A DNA stretch of 24,029 nucleotides from UBA7960 sp964624065 (GTDB lineage: Bacteria; Bacteroidota; Bacteroidia; Bacteroidales; UBA7960). Within the stretch, counting starts at the first letter, position 1, and each line of letters starts with the position of its first letter. A model generated the notes under the pieces. The model saw only the letters and a list, made by a program, of their open reading frames with translations. It ran no database searches and was not told the origin of the DNA. The stretch covers positions 1-24,029 of the forward strand of contig CAZUWF010000031.1 of assembly GCA_964624065.1 (NCBI GenBank), in the 5' to 3' direction. Positions 1 through 7,397 of this stretch are shown in pieces. The position numbers and the translations under genes are program-made.

Positions 1-1
1 C

Positions 2-274
2 AATGCTGTGGGTGCAAGCGGGGCAGTTTCGTCAGTGCTTTTTGCTTACATAATAATGTACCCTCAAGGGAGGGTGAGTTTTATGTTTATTCCTATACCC
101 ATCCCGGCAGCTGTTTTCGGAATTCTATACCTGGCTTACTCAACATATATGGCGAGGCGTGCTAAAGACAATGTTGCCCATGATGTCCATGCTTGGGGTG
201 CTTTGTACGGTATGGCATTCGTGGCGGTTTTGGATTGGAGGTTCGTCCAGAGGTTCTTCCATTACCTCTTTTAG
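2..274 (+). CDS. Rhomboid family intramembrane serine protease, C-terminal part
   Basis: The reading frame is open from the window edge (base 2) to the TAG at 272-274, so the start and the N-terminal half lie outside. It begins with NAVGASGAVSSVLFAY, which contains the GxSG motif carrying the catalytic serine of rhomboid proteases. About 55 residues later HAWGALYG gives the HxxGxxxG pattern of the catalytic histidine helix. Together these form the Ser-His dyad of a membrane protease that cleaves substrate helices inside the bilayer. The intervening part has hydrophobic segments and a basic loop (YMARRAKD). The substrate cannot be told from the sequence. It is the only plus-strand gene and ends 12 bases before the end of the convergent zupT. 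Confidence 0.9.
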   Translation, partial: NAVGASGAVSSVLFAYIIMYPQGRVSFMFIPIPIPAAVFGILYLAYSTYMARRAKDNVAHDVHAWGALYGMAFVAVLDWRFVQRFFHYLF

Positions 275-286
275 AATTGGAAAATC

Positions 287-1111
287 CTACACCGTGAAAA
301 GTAAAAGGCTAATTGCCATCAAGGCCATACCGGCAATCAGCCCATAAATTGACAGGTGCGGCTCACCGTATTCGCGAGCAGCAGGCAAAAGGTTATCAAT
401 GGATATGAATACCATAATGCCGGCCACCGAGGCAAAGACAAAGCCGAATAATGCCGGCGACATGAATGGCATGATCAAGAAAAATCCAACAAAGGCACCA
501 AGGGGTTCGGCAAGGCCAGATAGAAATGAATACTTGAAAGCCTTGGTTTTACTGCCAGTGGCGTGGTAGATTGGCACAGAAATTGCGATTCCCTCCGGAA
601 TGTTGTGAATGGCTATGGCAATAGCAATAGGAACTCCAAGCGACAGGTCCTGCATTGCGGCCACAAAGGTTGCCAATCCCTCGGGAAAATTATGCAGGGC
701 AATTGCCAGTGCAGAAAATATCCCCATCCTGTAAAGCTTAGTTTTTTGCCTTGCCTTAAGATCCTCCGAACCAATTTCTTCAACCATTTTCAATTCATGG
801 GGGTTTTCGAAGGATGGTACCAGCTTGTCGATGATGGCAATGAATAGCATTCCTGAAAAAAAACCCGCCAAAGTCAAAAGGTATCCTGATCCATGGCCAA
901 ACTCTGCCACCAAGGTTTCCTTTGCTTTGAAGAAAATCTCTACAAATGACACATAAATCATCACCCCTGCCGAAAAACCAAGGGAGACGGACAAAAACTT
1001 GGTGTTGGTCCTTTTTGCAAAGAAGGCAATTGCACTGCCTATTCCTGTCGAAAGTCCGGCAAAAAGTGTTAGACCAAAGGCTATTGAAACCAACTGAAAA
1101 TTTTCGAACAT
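287..1111 (-). CDS. zupT: ZIP family metal (zinc) transporter, ZupT-like
   Basis: 274 residues, the usual length for bacterial ZupT. The protein is almost entirely hydrophobic helices, with a central polar loop around residues 107-128. The two ZIP signature helices are visible: HNFPEGLATF and HNIPEGIAIS, whose His and Glu residues form the metal site in the family. ZupT imports Zn2+ and, less selectively, Fe2+, Mn2+ or Co2+ across the inner membrane. The start codon lies 26 bases after the dxs stop, so it is probably the last gene of an Rrf2-dxs-zupT transcript. No separate promoter was seen in the gap. Family assignment is firm; metal preference is inferred only from the family. Confidence 0.9.
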   Translation of the reverse strand: MFENFQLVSIAFGLTLFAGLSTGIGSAIAFFAKRTNTKFLSVSLGFSAGVMIYVSFVEIFFKAKETLVAEFGHGSGYLLTLAGFFSGMLFIAIIDKLVPSFENPHELKMVEEIGSEDLKARQKTKLYRMGIFSALAIALHNFPEGLATFVAAMQDLSLGVPIAIAIAIHNIPEGIAISVPIYHATGSKTKAFKYSFLSGLAEPLGAFVGFFLIMPFMSPALFGFVFASVAGIMVFISIDNLLPAAREYGEPHLSIYGLIAGMALMAISLLLFTV

Positions 1112-1137
1112 TGGCTTTGCTGTTTTTGTGTCAGGAT

Positions 1138-3081
1138 CTAATTGTCAACACGTGATAATTCTGTTTTGGGTTCAGATTTTTGGGGATGCCCGAGCAATTC
1201 AAGCACGGCGAGTTTTATTCCCATCAAATCTATTCCACATTCAGAGTGTAGCTCGGGGATGGAGCCTTGTCCAACAAAGTAATCAGGAATACCAAGGCGT
1301 TTGACTTGTGCATAAAACCCCTGATCTGCCATAAATTCCAAAACCTGGCTTCCCATACCACCGGCTAGGGCATTATCCTCAACAGTAACCACCTTATCGA
1401 ACTTGCCAAAAACTTCTTTCAACAAATCAAGGTCGAGTGGTTTTATGAACCGAAGGTTGAAAACAGCAACAGACAGGCCAGTTTCGATTTCGAGGTCTGC
1501 GGCTGCTTTGATAGCGGCATTTCCCACGGTTCCTATTGAAAGTATTGCCAATTGATTGCCATCTTTGACCATTTGCCCTTTGCCAATTTCAATTTCGGTA
1601 AATGGCCTTTCCCAATCTGTGAAAACCCCTTCGCCCCTCGGGTATCTTATCACGAATGGTCCATTATTTTTCAATTGTGCGGTGTACATCAGGTTGCGAA
1701 GTTCGACCTCGTTCAAGGGTGCGGCAATTACAAGGTTTGGAACGCAGCGCAAGAAAGAAATGTCGAATGAGCCGTGGTGTGTGGGCCCGTCTTCGCCAAC
1801 CAACCCCGCCCTATCGAGACAAAATATAACTGGCAACCTTTGCAGGGCCACATCATGTATTATTTGGTCGTATGCCCGTTGAATGAATGACGAGTAAATG
1901 TTGCAGAACGGTATGAGCCCTTGGGCCGCCAACCCGGCAGAGAAGGTTACGGCGTGCTGCTCGGCAATGCCAACATCAATGCCACGCTCTGGTATCTCGT
2001 TCATCAAAATGTTTAGCGAGCAACCCGTTGGCATTGCAGGGGTAATACCCACCACTCTGGGATTTTTTCGTGCCAGCTCAAGGATCGTCTTACCGAAAAC
2101 AACCTGAAACTTGGGTGGTACTTCTACCTTTTTCTTTGCTTCGAGGCTTTTGCCGGTTTGCTTGTCGAAACAACCTGGAGCATGAAACCTTGTCCTATCC
2201 CTTTCGGCAAACTCGTAACCCTTGCCCTTAACAGTTACTACATGAAGGAGCTTGGGACCTTTCAACCGTTTAATATCCTCCAGTACCTTGGTAAGATAAA
2301 TCAAGTCATGGCCATCAATCGGGCCGAAATACCTGAAGTTGAGAGATTCGAATAAATTGCTTTGCTTCAAAATACTTGCCTTCAAGGCTGCTTCGAACTT
2401 CTGGAATACCGATCTGGCCTTTCTTCCCAGAATACCCATCTTGCCGAGCTTGATCCAAATCTCATCCTTAAGTTTGTTGTAGGTTCTGGAAGTAGTAATA
2501 TCGGTAAGGTATTCTTTGAGAGCCCCCACACTGGGGTCAATAGATATTCCGTTGTCATTGACGATAACCAAAATATTGCTATTAGCCACACCGGCGTGGT
2601 TCATTGCCTCGAAAGCCATTCCTGCCGTTAGACTCCCGTCGCCAATCACGGCAATGTGGTGTTTATCCTCCTCCCTTAGCAGCTGCGATGCCACTGCCAT
2701 TCCCAGGGCAGCCGAAATACTTGTGCTGGAGTGCCCGGTTCCAAATGCATCGTACTGGCTTTCGGACATTTTGGGAAAACCACTAATGCCCTTATATTTG
2801 CGATTGGAGTTGAAAACTTCGCGCCTTCCAGTAATTATCTTGTGTGCATAGGCCTGATGTCCTACATCCCAAATCAACTTGTCGTAAGGGGTGTTGAAAA
2901 CGTAATGTAGCGCCACTGTAAGCTCCACCACGCCAAGGCTTGAGGCAAAATGTCCGGGGTTGTTGCAGAGTGAGTCAATCAGGAATGCCCGTAGTTCTGA
3001 ACAAAGCTCTACCAATCGATCCCCATCAAGCCTTCTAAGATCAATTGGTGAAGAAATTGTATGGAGTAACGGGTACTTCAT
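1138..3081 (-). CDS. dxs: 1-deoxy-D-xylulose-5-phosphate synthase
   Basis: Thiamine-diphosphate enzyme that condenses pyruvate and glyceraldehyde 3-phosphate, the first step of the MEP isoprenoid pathway. The chosen ATG (MKYPLLHT) gives 647 residues, typical for Dxs. The open frame runs a further 47 codons upstream, but that extension would overlap the end of the Rrf2 gene and has no Dxs similarity. Motifs in order: WDVGHQAYAHKI, the TPP/Mg motif GDGSLTAGMAFEA with NDNGISI about 30 residues later, then in the second half GIAEQHAVTFSAGLA, YSSFIQRAYDQIIHD, DRAGLVGEDGPTHHG and IRYPRGEG. These are canonical and no key residue is missing. It starts 23 bases after the Rrf2 stop and is followed by zupT. 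Confidence 0.97.
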   Translation of the reverse strand: MKYPLLHTISSPIDLRRLDGDRLVELCSELRAFLIDSLCNNPGHFASSLGVVELTVALHYVFNTPYDKLIWDVGHQAYAHKIITGRREVFNSNRKYKGISGFPKMSESQYDAFGTGHSSTSISAALGMAVASQLLREEDKHHIAVIGDGSLTAGMAFEAMNHAGVANSNILVIVNDNGISIDPSVGALKEYLTDITTSRTYNKLKDEIWIKLGKMGILGRKARSVFQKFEAALKASILKQSNLFESLNFRYFGPIDGHDLIYLTKVLEDIKRLKGPKLLHVVTVKGKGYEFAERDRTRFHAPGCFDKQTGKSLEAKKKVEVPPKFQVVFGKTILELARKNPRVVGITPAMPTGCSLNILMNEIPERGIDVGIAEQHAVTFSAGLAAQGLIPFCNIYSSFIQRAYDQIIHDVALQRLPVIFCLDRAGLVGEDGPTHHGSFDISFLRCVPNLVIAAPLNEVELRNLMYTAQLKNNGPFVIRYPRGEGVFTDWERPFTEIEIGKGQMVKDGNQLAILSIGTVGNAAIKAAADLEIETGLSVAVFNLRFIKPLDLDLLKEVFGKFDKVVTVEDNALAGGMGSQVLEFMADQGFYAQVKRLGIPDYFVGQGSIPELHSECGIDLMGIKLAVLELLGHPQKSEPKTELSRVDN

Positions 3082-3104
3082 GAAAGGGTAAACGCCAAAA
3101 ATAC

Positions 3105-3521
3105 TTACTTCTTGTATTCTCGGTTGACAAATTTTTCGAGGGTTGAATTCTGGAAATAATCCCTTACGTTGGTGGTTACGTCTTTGAGGATATTGCTCAT
3201 AAGACACATATTGAATGGGCACAAAGGCCTAACAAGTGGGCACACAGGAATCTCTATCTTTCCCTCTATTGCTTCGTAAATATCCAGGATTGAAATTTGA
3301 GAAACTGGCTTGTTGAGCAAAAACCCGCCTCCCGGACCCCTAACCGACCTCAAATATCCAAACTTCACCACCTGCTGTAGAACCTTGGCAAGGTGATTTC
3401 GCGAAGCCCCAATTTGTTCAGCCAAATCATGGACTTTTACGTGAGTTTCCTGTTGGGCAATCAAAACCATTGCATGAATGCCAAGTGAGGCCGCTTCAGA
3501 AAGGTGAATTAATTTTGCCAT
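3105..3521 (-). CDS. Rrf2 family transcriptional regulator with three conserved cysteines
   Basis: 138 residues, normal Rrf2 length. The N-terminal winged helix includes VHDLAEQIGASRNHLAKVLQ (recognition region) and the wing SVRGPGGGFLL, both typical of Rrf2. Cysteines at about 94, 101 and 106 match the number and place of the [Fe-S] ligands in IscR and NsrR, although the spacing (Cx6C, Cx4C) is slightly shifted. It is therefore probably an iron-sulfur sensor of redox state, iron or nitric oxide rather than a plain repressor. It is the first gene of the unit with dxs and zupT. The downstream MEP-pathway enzymes IspG and IspH are Fe-S proteins, which would make such control sensible, but this link is inference. 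Its specific subfamily cannot be fixed from sequence alone. Confidence 0.92.
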   Translation of the reverse strand: MAKLIHLSEAASLGIHAMVLIAQQETHVKVHDLAEQIGASRNHLAKVLQQVVKFGYLRSVRGPGGGFLLNKPVSQISILDIYEAIEGKIEIPVCPLVRPLCPFNMCLMSNILKDVTTNVRDYFQNSTLEKFVNREYKK

Positions 3522-3625
3522 AGTTGAGTAATTCCGGTTTTTTTATACGCTAATGAATGTTTATGCTTTTTCTGAATCTACTACCTACAACGCTTGAATC
3601 TTGGAAAAATTCACCAAAATTTGGG

Positions 3626-3633
3626 CAAAGGTA
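3626..3633 (-). promoter_or_regulatory. Candidate Bacteroidota -7 promoter element for the Rrf2-dxs-zupT unit
   Basis: The minus strand reads TACCTTTG, an exact match to the TAnnTTTG -7 consensus of Bacteroidota housekeeping promoters. It lies in the 138-base gap between ribF and the Rrf2 gene, about 105 bases before the Rrf2 ATG. The same octamer followed by GC stands in front of ribF. No clear -33 TTTG was found at the usual spacing. Confidence 0.5.
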
Positions 3634-3659
3634 AGAACTAAATTGGTATTTAAGCAGGT

Positions 3660-4505
3660 TTAAGGTGTTGTTTGCTTGATTACCCCTGAATTCTGCAAAA
3701 AAGACAACTTTAACAACCCAATTGTGCCCGGCAAAAAAGTGTGGTGACGAAGGTCCACAAAAATTTCGATTTGGCCTTGGGGAGCAGAAAAAATTTCAAC
3801 GGAGCAATCTAAGTCCTGCTGCCCATAGCTCAGGCAACAATCGTATACCCCTGGCGTGGGAAGGAGTTTGACCTCCTGCTGGGGAGTAAAAAGATACCTG
3901 CCGTATCGGATTTCCCCACATAGGCTTCCCGTAACGAAGTAATCGTAACCAAGCAATTCATTGGCCATACAAATGTTACCTACTGAAAGGGAATCCCTTA
4001 TTTTTGCCGAACTTATGGTTTCTTCATCAATCATTTTGAGAGGAATTTGCTTTGCCAGCACAGAAAAGGCATTGGCAAACTCGCGAATTTGTTCGAAATT
4101 CCCTTCCCTATTGTGGCCGAAGAAATGATTTTTTCCAACAACCATTGCCTTTGCATTCAAAGTTTTGGCCAAGTAGCGTTGAAGGAAATCCTTGCTTGAT
4201 AGTTTGGAAAACTCAATGGAAAATGGTTGTACAACGAGATTCTGCAATCCGGTCTGGCGCAATAGTGCTATCTTTTCTTCAAGGGTATTAATAAGTTTCA
4301 GGTTGGCGTCACCCCTTGCCAAGACCTGGCGTGGGTGCGGCCAAAAAGTAACCAGGGTGGGTTCCCCTCCAATCTCTAACGCAAAATCAACAACGTGCCT
4401 TATGATGGTTTTGTGCCCTTTGTGCACCCCATCAAACATACCAACTGTTACAACCGAATCCTTAACCATTCCTTCGGCCTGGGCGAAACCGTAAAAAACT
4501 TTCAT
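3660..4505 (-). CDS. ribF: FAD synthetase (RibF-type) with degenerate riboflavin kinase domain
   Basis: 281 residues, shorter than the usual 300-320 of bifunctional RibF. The N-terminal nucleotidyltransferase domain is intact: GMFDGVHKGH (residues 22-31, HxGH-type), FWPHPRQVL (54-62), GKNHFFGHNREGN (124-136) and ISSAKIR (164-170). This half adenylylates FMN to FAD. The C-terminal riboflavin kinase part is recognisable from about residue 190 (GSLCGEIRYGR, then PTPGVYD). It lacks the PTAN motif that binds Mg-ATP: the segment after GR reads YLFTPQQEV. The region after GVYD is also short and lacks the usual catalytic Glu context. It likely makes FAD only, with FMN coming from another kinase. It is monocistronic, with its own TACCTTTG promoter. 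Confidence 0.85.
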   Translation of the reverse strand: MKVFYGFAQAEGMVKDSVVTVGMFDGVHKGHKTIIRHVVDFALEIGGEPTLVTFWPHPRQVLARGDANLKLINTLEEKIALLRQTGLQNLVVQPFSIEFSKLSSKDFLQRYLAKTLNAKAMVVGKNHFFGHNREGNFEQIREFANAFSVLAKQIPLKMIDEETISSAKIRDSLSVGNICMANELLGYDYFVTGSLCGEIRYGRYLFTPQQEVKLLPTPGVYDCCLSYGQQDLDCSVEIFSAPQGQIEIFVDLRHHTFLPGTIGLLKLSFLQNSGVIKQTTP

Positions 4506-4519
4506 TCACGAAATTTTTG

Positions 4520-4527
4520 CAAAGGTA
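4520..4527 (-). promoter_or_regulatory. Candidate Bacteroidota -7 promoter element for ribF
   Basis: The minus strand reads TACCTTTG, an exact TAnnTTTG match, 14 bases before the ribF ATG. If transcription starts about 7 bases downstream, the leader would be very short. It is the same octamer as at 3626-3633, which supports both as genuine promoter elements. No convincing -33 element is visible. Confidence 0.55.
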
Positions 4528-4637
4528 GGTAACATAAAGGGAAGATTCGTTGACTAGTTGGTTGTTGGGAGGTTGAGAGGTTTAATTTTACCTTGCAATA
4601 AAATTTTGATGCAGTGGGTTCAATGAATTTGAGGCAA

Positions 4638-5270
4638 CTATGTATTAACGAAATATGCAAGCTTTTCTAGTGAGGTAACCATATCATATTCCTCCAAGAA
4701 AACCCCACAAGGAACTGAAATTGGAACCGAGGTGTAGTTCAATATTCCCTTAATGCCCGATTCCACCAGAAGCTTTGCAACATCTTGAGCCACCGAAGGC
4801 GTAACGGTCAATATTGCAATGCTAATGCCTTCGGTTTCTATTTTGTCCTTAATGGTATTGATATGATGGCACGGAATTCCCGAAATGATCCTGTCGGTTT
4901 TAAGGGGGTCGTTGTCAAATACCCCTACTATTGAGAGCTTGTCGCGTTTTCCTGAGAAGTAGGATGTTATTGCCCTACCCAAATTACCCATACCTACCAC
5001 CGCTATTCGTTGGGTGCTTTCGTGGTCTATTATTCCGGCAATCCTATTAACCAGGTTGCTCACACCATAACCCCTGCTCTGACTACCGGTACACCCGATT
5101 AGCATCAAGTCGCGCCTAACCTGAACGCTGGTGAGGTTAAGCCAGGTGGCAAGTTCGTGCGAGAAAACGTTTGGTTTTCCGCTGGCGAGCCTATTGAGCA
5201 AAAGCCTTCGATACTGACTGAGCCTTTCGATTGTTTTTCCCGGCAGTGGCTCCATTTGTTTCTTTCCCAT
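4638..5270 (-). CDS. rex: Redox-sensing transcriptional repressor Rex
   Basis: 210 residues, the standard Rex length. The N-terminal winged helix (residues about 10-75) contains FSHELATWLNLTSVQVRRDLMLIG and GYGVSNLV, both family hallmarks. The Rossmann domain follows with VVGMGNLGRA (residues 91-100), the dinucleotide-binding loop, then GVFDND and, near the end, a domain-swap helix (YDMVTSLEKLAYFV). Rex dimers bind TTGTGA-type palindromes when NAD+ is high and release them when NADH rises, de-repressing fermentative and hydrogenase genes. Here rex is the last gene of the hydrogenase operon, 3 bases after the receiver gene. A matching operator lies in front of hydC, so negative autoregulation is likely. 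Confidence 0.95.
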   Translation of the reverse strand: MGKKQMEPLPGKTIERLSQYRRLLLNRLASGKPNVFSHELATWLNLTSVQVRRDLMLIGCTGSQSRGYGVSNLVNRIAGIIDHESTQRIAVVGMGNLGRAITSYFSGKRDKLSIVGVFDNDPLKTDRIISGIPCHHINTIKDKIETEGISIAILTVTPSVAQDVAKLLVESGIKGILNYTSVPISVPCGVFLEEYDMVTSLEKLAYFVNT

Positions 5271-5273
5271 AAA

Positions 5274-5672
5274 CTAATTCCTTAATAGTTTCTCAATCTC
5301 TTTTTGCAATTGATCGTGCCTCACACCCTTGTCTAGGAATGAATCGGCCTTGATCCACTCCCTATCGTACGGGTTGTTAAGATCAAAAATCAAACCTGTT
5401 TCGGCAGTAACCGCCGAAGTGATTATTATGGGCACGTCAGGGTACTTGTTCTTGATTAGGTAGCACAACACAAAACCGGTATCGTGACTTTCCATCATCA
5501 GGTCGAGCAAGGCAAGATCTGGTTTCCTTTGGCCAATTATTGCCTCGGCCTCCTTTCGCGAATAGGCCGATATAACCTCGTAGCCCATTCCCAGCAAAAC
5601 GGTTTTCATCTGAAAAAGATAATCAACATCATCGTCAACTATCAATATGGTTTTTTTTTCTTGTAATAGCAT
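5274..5672 (-). CDS. Stand-alone response-regulator receiver domain protein
   Basis: 132 residues from the ATG at 5672 (MLLQEKKTILIVDDD). A TTG seven codons upstream could also serve as start. Only a receiver domain is present, with no output domain. The acidic pocket is at D13-D15, the phospho-acceptor Asp at about 57 (LALLDLMM), Thr/Ser at 85-86 (IITSA) and the conserved Lys at about 115. The lysine is followed by Gly (FLDKG), not the usual Pro. The stretch between Ser/Thr and Lys is longer than in CheY and carries an acidic/aromatic insertion (FDLNNPYDREWIKADS). It sits between hydA and rex in the hydrogenase operon. Its kinase and target are not in the window. A single-domain regulator acting by protein contact is the simplest reading. 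Confidence 0.9.
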   Translation of the reverse strand: MLLQEKKTILIVDDDVDYLFQMKTVLLGMGYEVISAYSRKEAEAIIGQRKPDLALLDLMMESHDTGFVLCYLIKNKYPDVPIIITSAVTAETGLIFDLNNPYDREWIKADSFLDKGVRHDQLQKEIEKLLRN

Positions 5673-5746
5673 TGCTTCAAATTTTTCTTTCAACTAAATA
5701 AAGCCTCAAGTTTACTACCCCAAAAACTTTAAAACACCTCAACCTA

Positions 5747-7381
5747 TTAATCTGTAAACCCAATAAACTGTCCTTCCTCGCTTGCGAATATTTTCTCGAA
5801 GGCTTGGCATATTTTTTTTCTGGCCACCACATTTTCGGAGTGGGGCGACACTTGCTGACCTCCACCCCCGGCACAGCCCCCGGGGCAGGCCATAACCTCA
5901 ATGTAGTCAATGTCGGTACGCTGGTTGTCTTGTATGCTGTCAATGAAATTCTTGGCGTTTTTAATACCACTAACCCAAGCAAAGTTAACCGTCTTTTTCT
6001 TGAAGCTAAGCCTTGTTTCCTTTAAATAGTTTTGGTTTTTGGGAATGTAAAATTTGAATTCGTCCTTCAACCCTTTTTCGTGGTTGAAAAGAACCTTGGC
6101 CACCGCTTCGGTCTTCCCACCAGAATATCCGGTTTTCCACGAAAGCGAATTGGTTTCGTTGAACGGTTGGTCAAAGGCTGATTCCGACAAGCTGCCAATT
6201 TCAATCCCGCTGGTTCGCATAAACCTTATCAATTCCCTGGTTGTCAAAACTGCATCAATTTCCGAAACCCCGTTAATCGAATTGGACTTTAATGAAGCCT
6301 CGTATTTGCTGGCAACGCATGGCATAAGCGCAACAATTACCATATTTTCTGCTTGAAAATTATTCTCGGCGCAGTATTTTGTTTTGAGGTAATTGCCCAT
6401 TGCCTGTGGTGCCGATTTGACCATCGAAATACTCGACGAAAGGTAGGGCATGTTATTCCTGGCAAACTGAACCCACGAAGGGCAGCAAGACGAAAACAAT
6501 GTTGCCGAACCCCTGGCGGATAGATTTTGCCGCAAGATTTCGGATTCTTTGGCAATATTCCAAAAAATAGCCTCGGATAAATCGAAAACCTTGGTGGCTC
6601 CAAGCCTCCTCAAGGCCGAACAGATAATACCGCGTGACGATTGATTTTCCTTTAAGTCAAAATGTTGGACCAACGATGCCACCACCACTGGAGAAACCAC
6701 GAATAAAACCTCTTTTGTGGTGTTTTCGATTGCCGCATTCACCTTTTCAATGTGCGAAATATCACCCAAAGCACCAGTTGGACAGGAAATTATGCATTGA
6801 CCGCAATTGATGCAACTTGATGCGTTTAATGCTTTGTTGTAAGAGGGACCCACCATTGTTTTTTTTCCCTTTCCGATGAAATCTAGTGCGTTTACATATT
6901 GCACCTCCTCGCAAACCCTCACGCACCTGCTGCACAAAACGCATTTGGCGGGGTCGCGCATCACACTGCTGCTACGCCTGTCGGGAAAATGCCTGCGTTT
7001 GTCGCCAAAAAAGACTCTTTCCCTGGTGTTGAGCTCATCGGCAAGATTTTGCAGCTCGCAATTCTTGTTTCGTTCGCAATAGAGGCAATCGTCGGGATGG
7101 TTGGCCAATAGAACTTCCAGTACCAGCTTGCGGGCGCTCACAACCCTTGAAGTATTTGTATGTACCCGCATACCATTTTCTACAGGTAGGCTGCAAGAAG
7201 TCATCAAATCCTTTTTTCCATCTACCTCCACAACACAGAGCCTGCAGGCGCCTGTTGGCGAAAACCGTTTCATATGGCAAAGGGTAGGGATAACCATCCC
7301 ATTGTGGCGTAGGGCCGATAAAACCGTTTCGCCCTGCCTGGCCTTAATTGGTAACCCGTTTACTTCTATTTCTACGTGCAT
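5747..7381 (-). CDS. hydA: [FeFe] hydrogenase catalytic subunit (HydA, NuoG-like N-terminus), divergent active-site pocket
   Basis: 544 residues, cytoplasmic. In order: a [2Fe-2S] domain (C35, C46, C49, C63), a His-Cys3 [4Fe-4S] domain (H95, C99, C102, C108), two [4Fe-4S] clusters (C147/150/153/157 and C190/193/196/200), then the H-cluster domain with SSCCPSW (L1, C299-C300), MPCVASKYE (L2, C355) and EVMACPGGC (L3, C499 and C503). All ligands are present, as are proton-path residues C299, E279 and S319. Compared with Clostridium CpI, whose numbering happens to coincide, the L2 lysine 358 is Ser, V423 is Lys, F417 is Thr and P324 is Ala. Only 41 residues follow the last Cys against about 70 in CpI. 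With HydB and HydC it should couple H2 to NAD(H), probably with ferredoxin. The substitutions may change bias or make it regulatory. Confidence 0.93.
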   Translation of the reverse strand: MHVEIEVNGLPIKARQGETVLSALRHNGMVIPTLCHMKRFSPTGACRLCVVEVDGKKDLMTSCSLPVENGMRVHTNTSRVVSARKLVLEVLLANHPDDCLYCERNKNCELQNLADELNTRERVFFGDKRRHFPDRRSSSVMRDPAKCVLCSRCVRVCEEVQYVNALDFIGKGKKTMVGPSYNKALNASSCINCGQCIISCPTGALGDISHIEKVNAAIENTTKEVLFVVSPVVVASLVQHFDLKENQSSRGIICSALRRLGATKVFDLSEAIFWNIAKESEILRQNLSARGSATLFSSCCPSWVQFARNNMPYLSSSISMVKSAPQAMGNYLKTKYCAENNFQAENMVIVALMPCVASKYEASLKSNSINGVSEIDAVLTTRELIRFMRTSGIEIGSLSESAFDQPFNETNSLSWKTGYSGGKTEAVAKVLFNHEKGLKDEFKFYIPKNQNYLKETRLSFKKKTVNFAWVSGIKNAKNFIDSIQDNQRTDIDYIEVMACPGGCAGGGGQQVSPHSENVVARKKICQAFEKIFASEEGQFIGFTD

Positions 7382-7397
7382 TTATGATAGGTTTTGC

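Noticed and set aside
3082..3222. Longer dxs start giving 694 residues
   Set aside because: The extra 47 codons overlap the Rrf2 gene end and have no Dxs similarity; the MKYPLL start matches the family N-terminus.
5673..5693. TTG start for the receiver protein, seven codons upstream of the ATG
   Set aside because: Possible, but the ATG is six codons before the first receiver strand, as is usual, and nothing favours the TTG.
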